Positions 24,741 to 34,630 of a stretch of 64,000 nucleotides of DNA are shown here, piece by piece; positions within the stretch are counted from its first letter, which is position 1, and every line of letters begins with the position of its first letter. The DNA is taken from NCBI RefSeq assembly GCF_000333955.1, contig NZ_CAPS01000059.1:1-64000 (forward strand), in the 5' to 3' direction. The position numbers and the translations under genes were made by a program. The notes beneath the pieces were generated by a model. The model worked only from the letters and a program-made list of their open reading frames with translations. It made no database searches and was not told the origin of the DNA. This DNA comes from Rhodococcus sp. AW25M09. Its GTDB lineage: Bacteria > Actinomycetota > Actinomycetes > Mycobacteriales > Mycobacteriaceae.

Positions 24741-25721
24741 GTGGGCGGTTATCTTGCGCGGAGGTTGCTGAACTACGTCGTCCTGCTGCTCATTGCGACG
24801 TTCCTGACCTACCTCCTGGCGTCGCTCACGTTCGATCCGCTGTCCAATCTCCTCAGCCGTAACCCACCTCCGTCGGACGCGGTGCTCGCAGCCAAGCGCG
24901 CGGCATTGCACCTCGACGACAATCCCGTGCTGCGCTACCTGAAGTGGCTGTGGGCAGTGCTGCACGGCGACTTCGGGCAGACCATCGCCGCGGGGTCGGT
25001 CAACGACGAGCTGTGGCGTCGCATCCTCGTCTCGTTGCGGTTGGTGGTGCTCGGCACCGTCCTCGGAGCCGTGCTCGGTACGTTGATCGGCGCGTACGGT
25101 GCCGTCCGGCAGTACAAGATCTTCGATCACGTCGCGACTGTCGTGACGTTCATCCTCATCAGTACGCCGATCCTGGTGTTGGCTCCGGTGCTCAAATATT
25201 TTGCCGTGCAGGTCAACCAGAGCACCGGCAGTCAGTTCTTCCAGTACACCGGTGAGACGTCGACGACGCTCGCACCCGGCCTGATGAACGAGATTCTCGA
25301 TCGAGCACAACATCTGCTGCTGCCGACGGTCGTGCTGATGCTGTTCACCATCGGTGGCTACAGCCGCTACATGCGCAGCTCCATGCTCGACGAGCTGAAC
25401 ATGGATTACATCCGAACCGCGCGCGGCAAGGGTCTGACTCGCGGTCGCGCGATTTTCAAGCACGGTTTTCGTACTGCTCTGATCCCGATGGCTACGCTGT
25501 TCGCGTTCGGTATGGGCGCGGTGATCACCGGCGCGACGTTCACCGAGCGTGTGTTCGGGTGGTACGGCATGGGGGATTGGCTGATCTACGGCATCACCAG
25601 TCAGGACATCAACATCACGCTCGCCGTCTCGCTGTTCACTGCGCTGTCTGTCCTCGTCTCCGGGATGTTGACCGACATTCTCACTGCCGCATTGGATCCG
25701 CGCGTTCGCTACGCGGACTGA
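24741..25721 (+). CDS. Peptide/nickel-type ABC transporter permease (DppB-like)
   Basis: A 326-residue inner-membrane permease of the DppB/OppB class with six predicted helices. The N-terminal GGYLARRLLNYVVLLL is typical of the class. The EAA loop region reads YIRTARGKGLTRGRAIFKHG, which contacts the ATPase. It is the first gene of a five-gene importer locus for oligopeptides or related compounds. The GTG at 24741 is preferred over an upstream GTG at 24693, because GGAAGG lies about 9 bases before it and the family sequence begins there. Confidence 0.88.
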   Translation: MGGYLARRLLNYVVLLLIATFLTYLLASLTFDPLSNLLSRNPPPSDAVLAAKRAALHLDDNPVLRYLKWLWAVLHGDFGQTIAAGSVNDELWRRILVSLRLVVLGTVLGAVLGTLIGAYGAVRQYKIFDHVATVVTFILISTPILVLAPVLKYFAVQVNQSTGSQFFQYTGETSTTLAPGLMNEILDRAQHLLLPTVVLMLFTIGGYSRYMRSSMLDELNMDYIRTARGKGLTRGRAIFKHGFRTALIPMATLFAFGMGAVITGATFTERVFGWYGMGDWLIYGITSQDINITLAVSLFTALSVLVSGMLTDILTAALDPRVRYAD

Positions 25722-25752
25722 CCCCACCACTCGACGAAGGAAAGGACCGGCG

Positions 25753-26673
25753 ATGGCGACACCTGTGGTTCCCGAGATCGCTGCGGTGGAAGGGCCTGGT
25801 GCAACGACGGCCCCGATCACCCGACGGCGGTTGGTACTACGCCGGTTCCTGCGCAACAGGCCCGCGTTGGTAGGCATCGTGGTGCTGTTGGCGATGTTCG
25901 TCGGGGCGTTCGTGCTCCCACATGTCATTCCCTTCACCTACGAGGAACTCGACGCGTACGCGCTGAACTCTCCGCCGACCACGCGGCATTGGTTCGGCAC
26001 CAACCAGATCGGGCAGGACGTGCTGGCTCAGACGCTGCGCGGTCTGCAGAAGTCGCTGATCATCGGCATGCTCGTCGCGTTGATCTCCACGGTGCTCGCC
26101 GGCGTCGTCGGTGCGGTGGCGGGATACTTCGGCGGCTGGACCGATCGCGCCCTGATGTGGGTCGCCGATGTGCTGCTCGTCGTACCCAGCTTCCTGATCA
26201 TCGCGATCTGCTCGCCGCTGTTTCGCGGCAAGAGCTTCTTCTTCCTGGTACTGCTGCTCGCGGCGTTTGCGTGGATGATCACCTCACGCATCATCCGGGC
26301 GATGACGAGATCGCTGCGTGAGCGCGAATTCATCCGCGCCGCAAAGTATATGGGCGCGACGCCGGGCAGCGTCATCGGCAAGCATGTACTGCCATCGATG
26401 GCGTCGATCCTGATCGTCGACGTCACGCTCAACGTGGGTATCGCCATCATCGGTGAGGCGTCCTTGAGCTACTTCGGATTCGGCGTCCAGCGACCCGACG
26501 TCTCGCTCGGAACATTGATCGCAGATGGAACCTCGTCCGCGTTGACGTATCCGTGGCTCTTCGCGTTCTGCTGTGGCGCATTGGTATTGATCGTGTTGGC
26601 CACCAACTTCGTCGGCGACGGCCTGCGCGATGCATTCGATCCGAACTCTACGAGGGGACAGGCACGTGGCTGA
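25753..26673 (+). CDS. Peptide/nickel-type ABC transporter permease (DppC-like)
   Basis: A 306-residue permease of the DppC/OppC class. The N-terminal region has a transmembrane helix ([16 protein letters not shown]), then the periplasmic loop [13 protein letters not shown] characteristic of the class. Five further helices follow, and the EAA motif is in [30 protein letters not shown] precedes the ATG at 25753. It pairs with the DppB-like protein in the membrane. The 3' end overlaps the ATPase gene by 8 bp. Confidence 0.9.
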   Translation: MATPVVPEIAAVEGPGATTAPITRRRLVLRRFLRNRPALVGIVVLLAMFVGAFVLPHVIPFTYEELDAYALNSPPTTRHWFGTNQIGQDVLAQTLRGLQKSLIIGMLVALISTVLAGVVGAVAGYFGGWTDRALMWVADVLLVVPSFLIIAICSPLFRGKSFFFLVLLLAAFAWMITSRIIRAMTRSLREREFIRAAKYMGATPGSVIGKHVLPSMASILIVDVTLNVGIAIIGEASLSYFGFGVQRPDVSLGTLIADGTSSALTYPWLFAFCCGALVLIVLATNFVGDGLRDAFDPNSTRGQARG

Positions 26674-28555
26674 GACGGTGCCGGTGTTGAAAGTCAGCGG
26701 ACTCGAGGTCAGCTTCCCGAGCGAGGAAGGTCGCATCACTGCGGTCCGCGGCCTGGACTACCAGGTGGACAAGGGGGAGGTGATGGCCATCGTCGGTGAG
26801 TCCGGCTCCGGCAAGTCGGTCTCCTCGCTTGCTGTCATGGGTTTGCTGCCACAGACCGCACGCGTCACCGGATCCATCGAGCTGGCTGGTCGTCAGCTGC
26901 TCGGGCTGTCCGATCGCGAGATGTCCCGCGAGCGTGGACGTTCGGTGGCGATGATCTCGCAGGATCCGCTGACTGCGCTGACGCCCATCTACCGCATCGG
27001 AGATCAGATCGCCGAGGCGATCTCGGTCCACAATCCGTCGCTGAACAAAGAGAAGGTGCACGAGCGCACGCTCGAATTGCTCGATCTGGTCGGTATTGCC
27101 GATCCGGCGATGCGGGCCCGGTCCTATCCGCACGAGTTCTCCGGCGGTATGCGTCAACGCGTCGTCATCGCGATGGCCATCGCCAACGATCCCGACCTGA
27201 TCATCGCCGACGAGCCCACCACCGCACTGGATGTGACGATCCAGGCGCAGATCCTCGATCTGCTCCGTACCGCGCGGGATGTGACCGGAGCCGGCGTCGT
27301 GTTCATCACTCACGACCTGGGAGTCGTTGCCGGCGTGGCCGATCGGGCCATGGTGATGTACGCGGGCCGAGCCGTCGAGACGGCTCCGGTGGACGAGCTG
27401 TACGCGCGTCCGTCGATGCCGTACACCGTCGGGCTGCTGGGCTCTGTTCCTCGGCCCGACCGCCCAGCGCAGGAGCGGCTCGTGCCTATCGAGGGCACCC
27501 CGCCGGCATTGGTCAATCTTCCGACGGGCTGCCCGTTCGGCCCTCGGTGCCCGTTGCACACCGAGGCCTGCGACGCTGGTGAGCCGAATCTGGTCGAGGT
27601 ATCACCGGGGCACAGTGCCGCGTGTATTCGCATCGATGCCGCGACGGCAGAGTCGGTGGAAGAGACACCCCGGTCGGAGGACCCGGCAGAGCGTACGGTG
27701 ACGGTCTCGAAGGAGGCTCCGGTGCTGTCGGTGAAGGATCTGCACAAGAGTTATCCGGTGTTCAAGGGCTCGGTTCTACGTCGCCGCGCCGGCGAAGTGC
27801 CTGCGGTACAGGGCATCAGCTTCGACGTGCGCGCCGGGTCGACGCTGGCGATCGTCGGCGAGTCGGGCTGTGGCAAGTCGACGACGTTGCTCGAGATCAT
27901 GGAATTCGTGAAGCCGCAGCAGGGTTCGATCGAAATCAACGGCGTCGAGCCCTACAGCCTGAGTCGCGCCGAGCAACGAAAGTTGCGCGCGCACATCCAG
28001 ATCGTGTTCCAGGACCCGATGGGTTCGCTCGATCCCCGGATGCCGGTGGGGGAGATCATCGCCGAGCCGCTCAAGATCAACGGCGTCGGAGTCGACGAAC
28101 GCAACCGTCGCGTTCGTGAATTGATGGACATCGTCGGGATGCGTCCAGAACTTGCAGATCGGTATCCCACACAGTTTTCCGGTGGCCAACGCCAACGTGT
28201 CGGTATCGCAAGGGCATTGGCTCTCGAACCGTCGATCCTGGTTCTCGACGAGCCGGTCTCGGCACTGGACGTATCCATCCAGGCGGGTGTGCTGAACCTG
28301 CTGCAGGATCTGCAGGACGAGCTGGGTCTGGCATATCTGTTCGTCTCGCATGATTTGTCGGTGGTGCGGCACCTCGCCGACGAGGTGGCGGTGATGCGCA
28401 ACGGAGTGTTCGTCGAGAAAGGCCCCACGGCGCAGATCTTCGATGCGCCGAAGGATCCCTATACGCGAGCACTCCTGAAAGCCATCCCCATTCCGGATCC
28501 GGTGCTCCAACGCGCCCGAATCGCCGAGGCCGCAAAACTGGCCGACGCCATCTGA
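26666..28555 (+). CDS. Fused dual ATP-binding protein of the peptide ABC transporter
   Basis: A 629-residue fusion of the two ATPases that energise peptide-type importers (DppD and DppF). The first unit has Walker A GESGSGKS, signature [14 protein letters not shown] and Walker [13 protein letters not shown]. It ends with the oligopeptide-transporter C-terminal Cys motif ([14 protein letters not shown]), a probable iron-sulphur site. The second unit has [22 protein letters not shown] and [11 protein letters not shown], and lacks that C-terminal motif. Fusions of this type are common in actinobacteria. The start is the GTG at 26666, with GAGGGGA 7 bases upstream. Confidence 0.92.
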   Translation: MAETVPVLKVSGLEVSFPSEEGRITAVRGLDYQVDKGEVMAIVGESGSGKSVSSLAVMGLLPQTARVTGSIELAGRQLLGLSDREMSRERGRSVAMISQDPLTALTPIYRIGDQIAEAISVHNPSLNKEKVHERTLELLDLVGIADPAMRARSYPHEFSGGMRQRVVIAMAIANDPDLIIADEPTTALDVTIQAQILDLLRTARDVTGAGVVFITHDLGVVAGVADRAMVMYAGRAVETAPVDELYARPSMPYTVGLLGSVPRPDRPAQERLVPIEGTPPALVNLPTGCPFGPRCPLHTEACDAGEPNLVEVSPGHSAACIRIDAATAESVEETPRSEDPAERTVTVSKEAPVLSVKDLHKSYPVFKGSVLRRRAGEVPAVQGISFDVRAGSTLAIVGESGCGKSTTLLEIMEFVKPQQGSIEINGVEPYSLSRAEQRKLRAHIQIVFQDPMGSLDPRMPVGEIIAEPLKINGVGVDERNRRVRELMDIVGMRPELADRYPTQFSGGQRQRVGIARALALEPSILVLDEPVSALDVSIQAGVLNLLQDLQDELGLAYLFVSHDLSVVRHLADEVAVMRNGVFVEKGPTAQIFDAPKDPYTRALLKAIPIPDPVLQRARIAEAAKLADAI

Positions 28556-28592
28556 CCCTGCAGGTTACGTGCACACTGAGAAAGGTGAACTG

Positions 28593-30281
28593 ATGAGAGC
28601 CAAACTATTTCGGGCGCTGGTCCCGATCGCGGTGGCCGTGACCACCGTAGGACTGGTGGCGGGGTGCAGCTCCGGCGACACCGGACCCAACGCCGACGCG
28701 CCGGCGTCCTTCGACAGCGGCGAGCAGATCAACCCGCATCCGATCGGCGATCTGCAGCAGGGCGGAAACATGAACTTCCCGCTCTCGCAGGTGCCGACCA
28801 ACTACAACTACTACCAAATCGACGGCACCACGGTCGATGCCGCTCGGTTCTACGCGGCCCTGATGCCGACTGCATTCAAAGCTGCGGCAGACGCGAGTCT
28901 GACGACAGCGTCCGATTTCTTCACCGACATCACCGACTCGGAGGTCGACGGCAAGCAGGTCATCACGTACAACATCAACCCGAAGGCGAAGTGGAGCACT
29001 GGCCGACCGCTGGACTACACCGACCTCGTGGCGACGTGGACGGCCAACAGTGGCAAGGATCCCGCCTACGAGGCGTCGAGCACAGCCGGCTGGGACAAAG
29101 TCGATTCGGTTGTCCGCGGCGAGAACGACCAACAGGTCGTCTTGACGTTCGCCGAGAAGTTCGGCGACTGGCGTTCGCTGTTCTCCCCGCTGATGCCCGC
29201 GGAGGCCGTGAACAGCGTCGAGGCGTTCAACACCGGATCGGTGAGCACGATGCCCGCCACTGCAGGACCGTTCCGTATCCGGACGATCGAACCCGGCGGA
29301 AAGCGCATCGTCGCTGAGCGCAACCCGGACTGGTGGGGCGAGAACCCCGCTGTGTTGGACACCATCACGTACCTGCCGTTGGACTCGACGGCGTCCGTCG
29401 GCGCATTGCAGAGCGGTGAGATCGATTACTACGAATTGGGTAGCAGCGCAGACGCGTTCAAGGTTGCCCGCGGTATCCCGAACGTCGACCTGCGGCAGAG
29501 CCTCGGATCTCAGTACCGTCACTTCGACTTCAACGGTGCGCCCGGTCGCATCACCTCGGACAAGGCAGTGCGGGTCGCGTTGATGAAGGCGATCGACCGC
29601 GATTACTTGGCCACCTCACAGCTCGGCCAGATCACCTCGAACCCTACGGTCCTCAACAGCCACATCTTCGTCGACGGGCAGAAGGGCTACCAGGCCAACA
29701 ACGGCGACATCACGTTCGACCCGGAGAAGGCGAAGTCCGAGCTCGACGCCGCCGGCTGGACTATGAACGGGGAGTTCCGCTCGAAGGACGGCCAGCAGCT
29801 GGACCTGCACGACATCATCCCGGCCGATACTCCGAATGCGACGCAGGAAGCGCAGATCATCCAGCAGAACTTCAAGGCCGTCGGTGCCAACCTCATCATC
29901 GATGCGGTGCCGTCCGACGACTTCTTCGAGAAGTACATCCTCGTCGGCGCATTCGATGTCACTCACTTCACCTGGGAGGGAACGCCGTACACCTCGAGCA
30001 GTGACGGCATCTTCCGGTTGACGCCCGGAAGCACGCTGCAGAACTACGGGCAGGTCGGGTCCGAGGAGATCAACGGTCTGCTCGACAAGGCTGCGGGTGA
30101 GCTCGACGACGATGCACGCATCGCCGACTACAACGAGGCGGACAAGGCGATCTGGGCCGAGGGCCACAGCCTGACGATGTTCCAGCGCCCGTTCACTTAT
30201 GCGACGAAGTCGAGTCTCGCAAACTTCGGCGCTCCAGGATTCGGCGATCTCGACTACTCGAAGGTCGGGTTCCTGAAATAA
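28593..30281 (+). CDS. Peptide-type ABC substrate-binding lipoprotein (family 5)
   Basis: A 562-residue extracytoplasmic solute-binding protein of family 5 (DppA/OppA). The lipoprotein signal ends LVAGCSSG. Family signatures include the domain-I beginning (NYNYYQIDGTTVD), YNINPKAKWSTGRPLDYTDL and GPFRIRTIEPGGKRIVAERN. It captures a peptide, opine or similar ligand and feeds the permease pair encoded upstream. GAAAGGTGAA lies just before the ATG at 28593. The last gene of the importer proper. Confidence 0.9.
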   Translation: MRAKLFRALVPIAVAVTTVGLVAGCSSGDTGPNADAPASFDSGEQINPHPIGDLQQGGNMNFPLSQVPTNYNYYQIDGTTVDAARFYAALMPTAFKAAADASLTTASDFFTDITDSEVDGKQVITYNINPKAKWSTGRPLDYTDLVATWTANSGKDPAYEASSTAGWDKVDSVVRGENDQQVVLTFAEKFGDWRSLFSPLMPAEAVNSVEAFNTGSVSTMPATAGPFRIRTIEPGGKRIVAERNPDWWGENPAVLDTITYLPLDSTASVGALQSGEIDYYELGSSADAFKVARGIPNVDLRQSLGSQYRHFDFNGAPGRITSDKAVRVALMKAIDRDYLATSQLGQITSNPTVLNSHIFVDGQKGYQANNGDITFDPEKAKSELDAAGWTMNGEFRSKDGQQLDLHDIIPADTPNATQEAQIIQQNFKAVGANLIIDAVPSDDFFEKYILVGAFDVTHFTWEGTPYTSSSDGIFRLTPGSTLQNYGQVGSEEINGLLDKAAGELDDDARIADYNEADKAIWAEGHSLTMFQRPFTYATKSSLANFGAPGFGDLDYSKVGFLK

Positions 30282-30367
30282 CCAACGGGCTCGGCTATCC
30301 GGTCGGTGTCGCGGCAGCCACTCTGGTTGTCGCGGCATCGACCGCTGTCGTCATCGCACCACTGAGT

Positions 30368-30925
30368 GTGTTCGTTGGCCTCGTAGTCCTCGTCTGGACG
30401 GGTTGGTCGGTGGCGTGTGCCCTGGTGACCGGTCGGCTCATGGTCACTTCGATCCCCGCGCGGCGGGTACGGTTCCAGCACCGCATGCGCTCTCGCGGTT
30501 ATCTGGAAGTGCAGGAGAACGGCGGCCGGGCTTGGTACCCGGTGTACTTCCACACCGGTCTGCTGGCGATCGTTCCCGACGCCGGTGCGCGCATGTGCAG
30601 GTCGATTCTCGGGCGTCGTGCGTTCGTCGTCGAGCCCGGAATTCTTGCGCTTCCGTCTGGTCGTCGTCGGTCATCTCTCCCTCCGGGCGCTCCGCTCGAC
30701 GCCCCTCGGCTGAACGAATCCGACCTCCGCACGCGCAGTGCACGATTCGGGTCGCTGCCGCGTCGGATCATGCTCGACGCCCCCGCCGCGGTGGCAGGTC
30801 CGATCATCGGCCTGCTGTGGCTGGTCGTCGACGGTGGCGGATTCGCCGAGTTTCTCGCCGTCTCCCTCCTGGCCGCGGTCACCGCGATCTGGTGGTCGGC
30901 GATCGGGGGCAGCGACCCCAGCTGA
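30368..30925 (+). CDS. Membrane-anchored hypothetical protein
   Basis: A 185-residue protein with an N-terminal membrane helix (residues 2-21). A basic soluble region of about 100 residues follows, including VRFQHRMRSRGYLEVQENG and YPVYFHTGLL. Two C-terminal helices lie near 135-152 and 156-175. Family not recognised. The true start is uncertain: the frame is open and hydrophobic upstream to about 30281, directly after the binding protein, but shows no ATG/GTG/TTG there. The listed start is the GTG at 30368. Position suggests co-transcription with the importer. Confidence 0.5.
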   Translation: MFVGLVVLVWTGWSVACALVTGRLMVTSIPARRVRFQHRMRSRGYLEVQENGGRAWYPVYFHTGLLAIVPDAGARMCRSILGRRAFVVEPGILALPSGRRRSSLPPGAPLDAPRLNESDLRTRSARFGSLPRRIMLDAPAAVAGPIIGLLWLVVDGGGFAEFLAVSLLAAVTAIWWSAIGGSDPS

Positions 30926-31019
30926 ACTGCACTCCTGAGCAATTCGTCCGACGCGCGTTCGTAATGGCCGGGAAACAGGCCTCCGCTACGTTCGAGATTC
31001 GGACAATTCTGGAGGCATC

Positions 31020-32384
31020 ATGGCGCGGTCGATGGCGGAGCACGCAGCGGAAACGATCACCAAGGGGATCGGTCGGCGTGGATTCATCCAGGCAGTAGCT
31101 GCGCTGGGAGCAGGAGTCGGAATCGCCGGCACGGCAGCGTGTTCGACGTCGTCCTCGAGCACTGCCGCCGCAAGTTCGTCAGCGCCGGCTACAACCGCTG
31201 CGGGCATCCTTCAGCCCGGTGCAGGCGATATCTCGGGCGATCATTACCTGAGCTCCGAAGTCGAGAAGGTGCTGTGGGGCTATGTCCCGACGGTCGAGTC
31301 CGAATCGGTGCTGCAGATGAAGTCCGGTGAGACGGTGACCATCGACGCGCTCAGTCACGAGGGAATTCTCGAAGACCAGGGCCGTGATCCGGTCGAATTC
31401 TTCGGCAGCAAGGGCGTGTCGGAGTCCGACGTGCTGCAGGACGCCATCGACATCGCCGGCGGATACGACCGAACGGTGCGTAATTTCGATGTCGACGGCC
31501 CGCATGTGGTGACGGGCCCGGTGTTCGTCGAGGGCGCGCAACGTGGTGACGTGCTCAAGATCGAGACGCTCGAGGCGACTCCGCGTGTGCCGTACGGCGT
31601 GGTGTCGAGTCGGCACGGTAAGGGCGCTCTTGCGGTCAGCGCGTCCGGTGAGCCGCCTGCGGGCATCAGCGTGGACGAGGTCATGCCTCCGATCGGAAGC
31701 GATGGCAGGAAGTCCGGTGACCCGACGCAGTACGGCAACGTTTCTACGTTCACTGCGGTCGAGGACGGGCAGGGAGTGATGCGTTACGGAGATGCGGCCG
31801 TTCGTTTTCCACTCCGCCCCTTCATGGGGATGATGGGCGTGGCCTTCGCGGACGAGCCGGGACTGACATCGCCGAACGCGAACTCTGTTCCGCCGACCCT
31901 GGGTGGCGGCAACATCGACATCGGGTTGTTGGGTGTCGGCTCGACGTTCTACCTACCGGTGTTCGCGGAGGGTGCGTTGTTCTATGTCGGCGATCCGCAT
32001 ATGGCGATGGGCGACGGCGAGGTAGCACTGACCGCGATGGAGGGGTCGTTGCGCGGTACCTTCCGCCTTACGGTGTGCAAGGCCGGCAGTGGTGATGCCC
32101 CGTCCGTCGCGTACTCGTATCCCTTTGCCGAGAACAAGGATTCATGGATTCCGATCGGTCTGTCCGATCTGGATGGCGCTGTCGGCGGCCAGACTTCGGA
32201 CCTGAACGCGGCCATGCGGCGCGCAGTGGTCAACGCGCTCGACTTCCTCGAGACCGACCTCGGTATGGACCGCGCGACGGCATACGCGTACCTCTCTGCT
32301 GCCGCGAACTTCAGCGTCTCGCAGGTGGTCGACAAGACGGTCGGGGTACATGCGCAGATCTCGAAGGCGCACTTCGACCGATAG
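31020..32384 (+). CDS. Predicted exported (Tat) acetamidase/formamidase
   Basis: A 454-residue acetamidase/formamidase-family amidohydrolase (FmdA/AmdA), which splits short amides to ammonia and carboxylate. Family features are GPVFVEGAQRGDVLKIE, FMGMMGVAF and GGGNIDIGLLGVGSTFYLPV. Unlike most members it starts with a twin-arginine signal (GRRGFIQAVAALGAGVG) followed by a lipobox-like GTAACS at about residue 41. So it should be exported folded and perhaps lipid-anchored. GGAGG lies 5 bases before the ATG at 31020. It follows the peptide-type importer, which could take up its products or parent compounds; that link is inference. Confidence 0.85.
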   Translation: MARSMAEHAAETITKGIGRRGFIQAVAALGAGVGIAGTAACSTSSSSTAAASSSAPATTAAGILQPGAGDISGDHYLSSEVEKVLWGYVPTVESESVLQMKSGETVTIDALSHEGILEDQGRDPVEFFGSKGVSESDVLQDAIDIAGGYDRTVRNFDVDGPHVVTGPVFVEGAQRGDVLKIETLEATPRVPYGVVSSRHGKGALAVSASGEPPAGISVDEVMPPIGSDGRKSGDPTQYGNVSTFTAVEDGQGVMRYGDAAVRFPLRPFMGMMGVAFADEPGLTSPNANSVPPTLGGGNIDIGLLGVGSTFYLPVFAEGALFYVGDPHMAMGDGEVALTAMEGSLRGTFRLTVCKAGSGDAPSVAYSYPFAENKDSWIPIGLSDLDGAVGGQTSDLNAAMRRAVVNALDFLETDLGMDRATAYAYLSAAANFSVSQVVDKTVGVHAQISKAHFDR

Positions 32385-32468
32385 GTCATCGGGATCGACC
32401 TACGTCGGCTGGTATCGAAATCGCCTGGTTCCGCACTGTGTGAACGGGCAGTCCCTGTGGCAAGGACG

Positions 32469-32515
32469 ACATCGAGGCGAGGTGCGCCCGCGGGCAGGTT
32501 CCCTCGCCTCGATGT
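32469..32515. terminator. Bidirectional terminator between convergent genes
   Basis: A perfect 14-bp inverted repeat: ACATCGAGGCGAGG at 32469-32482 pairs with CCTCGCCTCGATGT at 32502-32515, with a 19-base loop. It sits between the acetamidase stop and the sugar-binding-protein stop. No long T run follows, as is usual in high-GC actinobacteria. Confidence 0.75.
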
Positions 32516-32525
32516 GCGCCTCGAG

Positions 32526-33566
32526 CTACTGGCCCGGGATGCCCTCGTCGGCGATGTTGCCGGTTTCGAGATTCTCGTTGGTCAGATCGACCAGCCTGTC
32601 CAGGAATGCCTGACGATCGCTGACCACGTGTTCTATTGCGACATCGACATTGTCGGACGTGATTGCCGGCATCACGTACACGGGCTCGGTGTCTCCACTC
32701 TCACCGTTGGCGATCTTGTGCGCTACGCCGAGGCCTGCAGATAGCTCGACGGTGCCGTTCTGGAGTGACGTTCCGATGAACTCACCGCTCTTGACGGCAT
32801 TCAGACCGTCCTCGATGCCATCGATTCCGACGATGGGTACACCGGTTCGTCCGGCTTCCTTGAGCGCCTGCAGGGCACCGAGGCCCATGTCGTCGTTCTG
32901 CGCAACCACGCCGTCGATCTGATCACCGAAGCTCGACAGCCAGTTCTTGGCCTTGTTGACGGCCTCGTCCCGCTTCCAGTTCGCGGTGTCCTTGGCGAGC
33001 ACCTTGATATCCGGGTATTTGGCAAGTACCTGATCGATACCGGCACCGCGGTTGATCTCGCCGGATCCGCCGAGCGGCCCTTGCAGGATGACGATGTTGC
33101 CCTTGCCCCCGAGGCGGTCTGCCATCATCTGCATCTCCTGGGCACCTGCTGCGACGTCGTCGGGCTGGACATTGCCAGCGAGCTGGTCGGACTCGAGCGC
33201 AGCATTCACGGCGATCACCGGAATGCCCTTGTCCTTTGCCGTCTGCACCTGTGGTGCAAGCGAATCCGCCTGCACCGGCACGACGATGATGGCAGAAACG
33301 CCCTGGTTGATCAGGGAGTCGACCTGGCCGGCCTGCACCGATACATCGTTTCCGGCAGAGTTCCAGAGTAGTTCGATATCGTTGGCTTCCGCGTAGGTGT
33401 CCATCCCCTCCTTGCCTGCCGTGATGAACGAACTCATGTCGTAGACGGTCACGCCGATACGTGTCTTACCGTCTTGTGCACTGGTATCGCCTGCACCGCA
33501 GGCAGTCAGTCCGACGGCGAGGACGCCGGTGGCCGCCACAGTCAGTATTTTCGATCCGAGTTTCAT
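32526..33566 (-). CDS. Sugar/polyol ABC substrate-binding lipoprotein (RbsB-like)
   Basis: A 346-residue periplasmic-binding-protein of the ribose/galactose class (Peripla_BP_4). The lipoprotein signal ends GLTACGAG. The body begins [20 protein letters not shown]; the hinge and ligand-loop features include [28 protein letters not shown] and [22 protein letters not shown]. The terminal [14 protein letters not shown] is typical of rhizopine- and polyol-type proteins. The start is the ATG at 33566 with GGAGAA upstream; the ATG at 33578 overlaps that site. It is the last gene of the minus-strand polyol operon. Confidence 0.88.
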   Translation of the reverse strand: MKLGSKILTVAATGVLAVGLTACGAGDTSAQDGKTRIGVTVYDMSSFITAGKEGMDTYAEANDIELLWNSAGNDVSVQAGQVDSLINQGVSAIIVVPVQADSLAPQVQTAKDKGIPVIAVNAALESDQLAGNVQPDDVAAGAQEMQMMADRLGGKGNIVILQGPLGGSGEINRGAGIDQVLAKYPDIKVLAKDTANWKRDEAVNKAKNWLSSFGDQIDGVVAQNDDMGLGALQALKEAGRTGVPIVGIDGIEDGLNAVKSGEFIGTSLQNGTVELSAGLGVAHKIANGESGDTEPVYVMPAITSDNVDVAIEHVVSDRQAFLDRLVDLTNENLETGNIADEGIPGQ

Positions 33567-33610
33567 GGGGTTCTCCATTGTCTATAACGGGTGTCGGGCA
33601 GGTGGGTCGA

Positions 33611-34630
33611 TCAGATTCTTCGTTTGGACGACCAGACGTCGACCGATACGGCGGCCACGATCAGGACACCCTTGATGACGTCTTGCCAGTAGGCGGGAAC
33701 CACAAGCAGGTCGAGTCCGTTGTTGAGGGTCTGAATCATGAACAGGCCGAGCGCAGTTCCCCAAATGGTGCCGCGTCCGCCCATCAGGCTCGCACCGCCG
33801 ATCACCACGGCGGCGATGGCGTCGAGCTCGTAGCCTTGCCCGAGGTTGGGCGGCCCGGAGATCACTCGTGAGGCGAGCATCACACCGGACAGACCGGCGA
33901 GGAGACCGGAGATTGCGTACACGCTGAACAGAATGTTCTTTGCGTTGATACCCGCGATCTCGGCGGCTGTGCGGTTGCCGCCGACGGCATAGACACGCAT
34001 GCCGTAGGCAGTGCGCTTCATGATCACCGCGAGGACGACGATGCCGATGATCATCACGAGCACGGGGATCTGGAGTCCGAAGATCTTGGTGTTGGCGATT
34101 TGACCGAACTCGGACGGCAGGCCGTTTATGGGTGCGCCGCCACCGATGACGTATGCGAAACCTGAACCAGCAGTAAGCATACCGAGGGTAGCGATGAACG
34201 GAGGCACATTGATTCGGGATACCAGGAAGCCGTTGATGCAGCCTGCGATGAGCCCCACGGCCATGGCGACCAGAACCGTCATCCAGATCTGGCCGGGGTT
34301 GGCCTTGGCGACCGCTGCGGACGACATGGCGGAAACCGCGATGACGCTTCCCACGGAGAGGTCGATGCCGCCGGTCAGGATCACCAGAGTCTGACCCAGG
34401 GCGATCAGGGCAAACGGTGCGGCCGCAACGAGAATGGTCTGCAGGTTGTCTGGAGTTCCGAATCGCGCACTGCGGTAGGAGAAGTAGGCGATGACGAGCA
34501 TCATGACGATGACCATCGAGTAGCGCAGTGCCAGGGCCCCGGCCCAGGCACCTGAGAACCTACTGGCGGGTTCACCTGTTATGGCCGAGGTGGACGTCTT
34601 CTCGTCCGGTTCGGCGACGGGTGTTGTCAC
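33611..34630 (-). CDS. Sugar/polyol ABC transporter permease (RbsC-like)
   Basis: A 339-residue inner-membrane permease of the RbsC/XylH class with 8-10 helices. Class features are LIALGQTLVILTGGIDLSVG, GCINGFLVSRINVPPFIATLGM, NRTAAEIAGIN and GGASLMGGRGTIWGTALG. The N-terminal 35 residues are a polar, Ser/Thr-rich extension. The start ATG at 34630 overlaps the ATPase stop by four bases (ATGA). Confidence 0.9.
   Translation of the reverse strand: MTTPVAEPDEKTSTSAITGEPASRFSGAWAGALALRYSMVIVMMLVIAYFSYRSARFGTPDNLQTILVAAAPFALIALGQTLVILTGGIDLSVGSVIAVSAMSSAAVAKANPGQIWMTVLVAMAVGLIAGCINGFLVSRINVPPFIATLGMLTAGSGFAYVIGGGAPINGLPSEFGQIANTKIFGLQIPVLVMIIGIVVLAVIMKRTAYGMRVYAVGGNRTAAEIAGINAKNILFSVYAISGLLAGLSGVMLASRVISGPPNLGQGYELDAIAAVVIGGASLMGGRGTIWGTALGLFMIQTLNNGLDLLVVPAYWQDVIKGVLIVAAVSVDVWSSKRRI

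Noticed and set aside
24621-25937. 438-codon minus-strand frame
   Set aside because: It is antisense to the permease genes and has a His/Arg/Gln-rich composition with no family pattern.
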